Shown piece by piece: positions 51,336 through 53,583 of a DNA stretch of 53,583 nt (position 1 is its first letter; each line of letters begins with the position of its first letter). The notes under the pieces are model-generated. The model saw nothing but the letters and a program-made list of their open reading frames with translations, was not told the DNA's origin and did not search any database. The stretch comes from JOPF133 sp052144935. GTDB lineage: Bacteria; Acidobacteriota; Terriglobia; Bryobacterales; Bryobacteraceae. The stretch is taken from positions 1 through 53,583 of the forward strand of contig JBKQPR010000212.1 in assembly GCA_052144935.1 (NCBI GenBank). The letters are read 5' to 3'. The translations under genes were made by a program, and so were the position numbers.

Positions 51336-53583
51336 TCAATTTCCCGTTTCGACAGCCGCTGAAACGGTGTTGCTCCAAACCGTTAGCCCGGTCGGCGTGA
51401 CCACGCGGAGTTGCACGGGCACGGTGTCGCCGCTCGTCACCGGCACTCGCAACTGCACCGTGTACAGCCCGGCGTGCCCCGCCACCGGGTCAATGGACTC
51501 CACCGGCACATTCACGCCACCCATCGTGACGGAGAAATCGGTCGTCCGGGATTGCGCATCCGGACCCAGGCCGGTAGCCCAGACCTTGACCGTATCGCCC
51601 GGCTGCGCTGGATACCCCGCCATGTCGGCGTTCCGCGGCATGGCCAGTTCAGCGCCGTCCGCAAACGAGATCACTCCTTGCGTCCCTTGGGTATCTCCCA
51701 AAGCGAGAATCCGCGGCGTGGCTTCCCGCATATTCCCGATCAGGGGCTTGGTCGCCCCCAAAGCTGTCTCCACCACGACCGACAGCGGCGTTCCCGGGAG
51801 CAGCGCGGGACACACAAACTGGACCTGCGTAGCCGAACTCAAGAGCACGGGTACATACTGCTCGTTGACCTTTAACTTGGCGCCTCCCAGTTCCACCGTG
51901 CTGCCGGACGGTTCGGAAGCCCCTGCCGCGAGCCATTCGCCGGATACGATCGCGATGGCGTTGGGACTGCACGCCAGCTTCTGTGGCTCGTTCAAGACCG
52001 GGACACCCGTTCCCACCTCGATACCCACCCGTTCCGTTGAAGAGACGCCAACCGAGTTGACCGCCGAGAAAGCGACCTCGTGTCTCCCTGCTTGAGAGGG
52101 GTTGGGCGTCCAGCCGAACTGCCCCGTGGAGGCTTCGAATGACGCCCCTTCGGGAAGCCCCATAGCCGAGAGTTGGAGCGGCAGACTGTCCGGATCTATG
52201 GCGCTTACCGCAAAACTCAGCGTTTCGCCCGGTTTGACCATCTGCAAGCCCGGCGCTCTCAGCACCGGCCCCGCCGCTGGTATCACCGAAATGGCGTCCT
52301 CAACCTGGGTATCGCCTTCGGCGGCCGCAATGCGGGCCGTCTGCTGCCTCGCCGCCGGGTCGATCAACACCTGAAAAGTGACCTTGCTCTGGCCCGATCG
52401 TGCCGTAACCACAGCCGGAATCCGCACTGCCTCACTATTGCTCGTGAGATGGAGCGTGCGGGGCGTGGCTATCCCGCTTACCCGCAATTCGCAGCTTACG
52501 TGATCGCCGGCCTTGGCACTCCTGGGAAGGCAATACAGATCCCTAAGCGTGGATGCCGTCTTAGACGCCGCTCCCGCGCTGGGATCGCTGGTGCTCGTGA
52601 TCCCTTGAGTCATCGCGGCGCCGCTCACCGTCACCGCCGGCGATAGCGAAGCCGATACAGTGAGAACTGTCGAGCCGCTGATCGAGTCCGAAGTGGCCTG
52701 GATTGCAGCGTTGCCAGCGGCCACGCCCGTGGCCACGCCTGTGCTCGTGACCGTTGCCACTTTGGTTGCACTGGATTTCCACGACACCGAGGTCGTCAGG
52801 TTCTGCGTGCTGCCGTCGCTGAATTTACCCGTGGCGGTGAACTGTTGTGTCGCCCCCTTGGCAATCGTGGAGTTGGCCGGCGTGACCGCCAAAGACACCA
52901 GAGCCGGTGCCACCAGTTTGATGCTCGCACTGTGGCTGCCACTATTGAAGTCTGCCGTCACTGTAGCGGTCTGGTTCGAGGGAATGCTAGCGCTCATCGC
53001 GCTGAAGTTGGCCGCGGTCGAGCCATCCGCCACTGTAACCGATGCCGGCACAGTCAAGATCGGGTTGTTGCTGGACAACTGAATCGCCGCCCCGCCCGTG
53101 AGCGCCGCCTTGTCTAGGGTCACCGTGCATGTGCTGGTCGCGTTCGGCTCCAAACTCGCCGGGGTACAGGTCACCGAAGACACCCGCACCTCCACCAGGC
53201 TGATGCCGGCCTTGGCGGAGCTGCTGTTGTAGGTGGCCGTGATGGTCGCGCTCTGCGTGCTGCCGACAGCCGCGGTAGTGGCGCTGAAGGCCGCCGAAGT
53301 GGCGGCTGCGGCCACCGTGACCGATGCCGGGACGGTGAGGGTGGTGTTGGAGTTGGAGAGGGTGACGGAGGCGCCGCCGGTGGGCGCGGGCTGGGTCAGG
53401 GTGACGGTGCAGGTGGAGGAGGAGTTGGGTCCGAGGCTGGTGGGGGCACATGCCAGCGAGGAGACCAGCACGGGGGCCACCAGGCTGATGCTGGCATTGG
53501 CGGAGCTGCTGTTGTAGGTGGCCGTGATGGTGGCGCTCTGCGTGCTGCCGACGGCCGCGGTAGTGGCGCTGAAGGCCGCCGAA
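51336..53583 (-). CDS. large secreted Ig-repeat surface protein, N-terminus beyond the window
   Basis: The frame is open through the right edge, so at least 748 residues are visible and the signal peptide is outside. From the edge inward there are near-identical repeats of about 93 residues (CAPTSLGPNSSSTCTVTLTQ, then LTVPASVTVAAAATSAAFSA and TATYNSSSAKAGISL). A Big_2-type Ig domain follows (VSLAVTPANSTIAKGATQQF; GVATGVAAGNAAIQAT), then two more Ig/He_PIG-like domains (QLSAMGLPEGASFEASTGQF). The C-terminal 200 residues (LLPGTPLSVVVETALG; PGDTVKVWATGLGPDAQ; PVQLRVVTPTGLTVWSN) resemble the Solibacter C-terminal domain TIGR03437. It is probably an adhesin-like envelope protein. No sorting tail is present. 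Confidence 0.85.
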   Translation of the reverse strand, partial: SAAFSATTAAVGSTQSATITATYNSSSANASISLVAPVLVSSLACAPTSLGPNSSSTCTVTLTQPAPTGGASVTLSNSNTTLTVPASVTVAAAATSAAFSATTAAVGSTQSATITATYNSSSAKAGISLVEVRVSSVTCTPASLEPNATSTCTVTLDKAALTGGAAIQLSSNNPILTVPASVTVADGSTAANFSAMSASIPSNQTATVTADFNSGSHSASIKLVAPALVSLAVTPANSTIAKGATQQFTATGKFSDGSTQNLTTSVSWKSSATKVATVTSTGVATGVAAGNAAIQATSDSISGSTVLTVSASLSPAVTVSGAAMTQGITSTSDPSAGAASKTASTLRDLYCLPRSAKAGDHVSCELRVSGIATPRTLHLTSNSEAVRIPAVVTARSGQSKVTFQVLIDPAARQQTARIAAAEGDTQVEDAISVIPAAGPVLRAPGLQMVKPGETLSFAVSAIDPDSLPLQLSAMGLPEGASFEASTGQFGWTPNPSQAGRHEVAFSAVNSVGVSSTERVGIEVGTGVPVLNEPQKLACSPNAIAIVSGEWLAAGASEPSGSTVELGGAKLKVNEQYVPVLLSSATQVQFVCPALLPGTPLSVVVETALGATKPLIGNMREATPRILALGDTQGTQGVISFADGAELAMPRNADMAGYPAQPGDTVKVWATGLGPDAQSRTTDFSVTMGGVNVPVESIDPVAGHAGLYTVQLRVPVTSGDTVPVQLRVVTPTGLTVWSNTVSAAVETGN

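Overview
The window is GC-rich chromosomal DNA, most likely from an Acidobacteriota member of the Solibacter/Bryobacter lineage. Four family-level markers point there: a fragment resembling the soil-associated TIGR03435 family, a surface protein ending in what looks like the Solibacter C-terminal domain TIGR03437, the N-terminus of an acidobacterial duplicated orphan permease (ADOP, TIGR03434), and PEP-CTERM material. Many Tat-exported sugar isomerase-like proteins and interspersed hairpin repeats fit the same picture. All assignments were made by reading the sequence; no database search was run.

Layout. 0-3 kb: a 17-bp tandem repeat, a DUF6282-like metal hydrolase, tRNA-Glu(UUC), then debris (a degraded minus-strand gene, a PEP-CTERM tail abutting a headless ParE toxin). 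3-8.5 kb (minus strand): a high-affinity K+ uptake operon in the order UspA-like protein, 27-aa membrane peptide, kdpF, kdpA, kdpB, kdpC. 8.9-12.3 kb: an NTF2-fold protein, a lone receiver domain, a soluble hybrid histidine kinase and a PIN-toxin fragment. 12.3-24.5 kb: carbohydrate-related and envelope genes (two Tat-exported xylose-isomerase-like proteins, exported RraA-like protein, esterase, TolB-like propeller, outer-membrane barrel, GH28 pectinase-like enzyme), with cysE, nuoI, a paired SMR-type transporter and a broken BrnT/antitoxin locus. 25-27.6 kb: modA and a fused modB-modC. 28-30.4 kb: two tandem KdpD sensor halves lacking any histidine kinase. 30.5-31.7 kb: a cassette of four small genes, three sharing an N-terminal helical motif. 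32-35.9 kb: a membrane Ser/Thr kinase followed by a secreted protein with duplicated beta domains and a caspase-like fold lacking its catalytic residues. 36.8-40.1 kb: ADOP fragment, pckA and an aspartate aminotransferase in an operon. 40.2-46 kb: a scrambled region with palindromes, an alcohol dehydrogenase, two chimeric fragments joining the start of the downstream nucleotidyltransferase gene to an Hsp70-like end, and intact VapBC and HigBA-type toxin-antitoxin pairs. 46.4-50.8 kb: a sugar nucleotidyltransferase coupled to a 1173-aa fucokinase-like/UDP-sugar pyrophosphorylase fusion that carries a repeat-derived insert. 51.3 kb to the right edge: a large Ig-repeat surface protein, incomplete at its N-terminus.

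Two themes stand out. First, the split signalling apparatus: kdpFABC lies with a Usp protein, while KdpD-type sensor domains without a kinase sit 20 kb away, and a eukaryotic-type kinase is paired with a secreted pseudo-caspase. Second, heavy genome erosion: at least five families of hairpin or dispersed repeats, four toxin-antitoxin relics, and several gene halves joined at sharp breakpoints.
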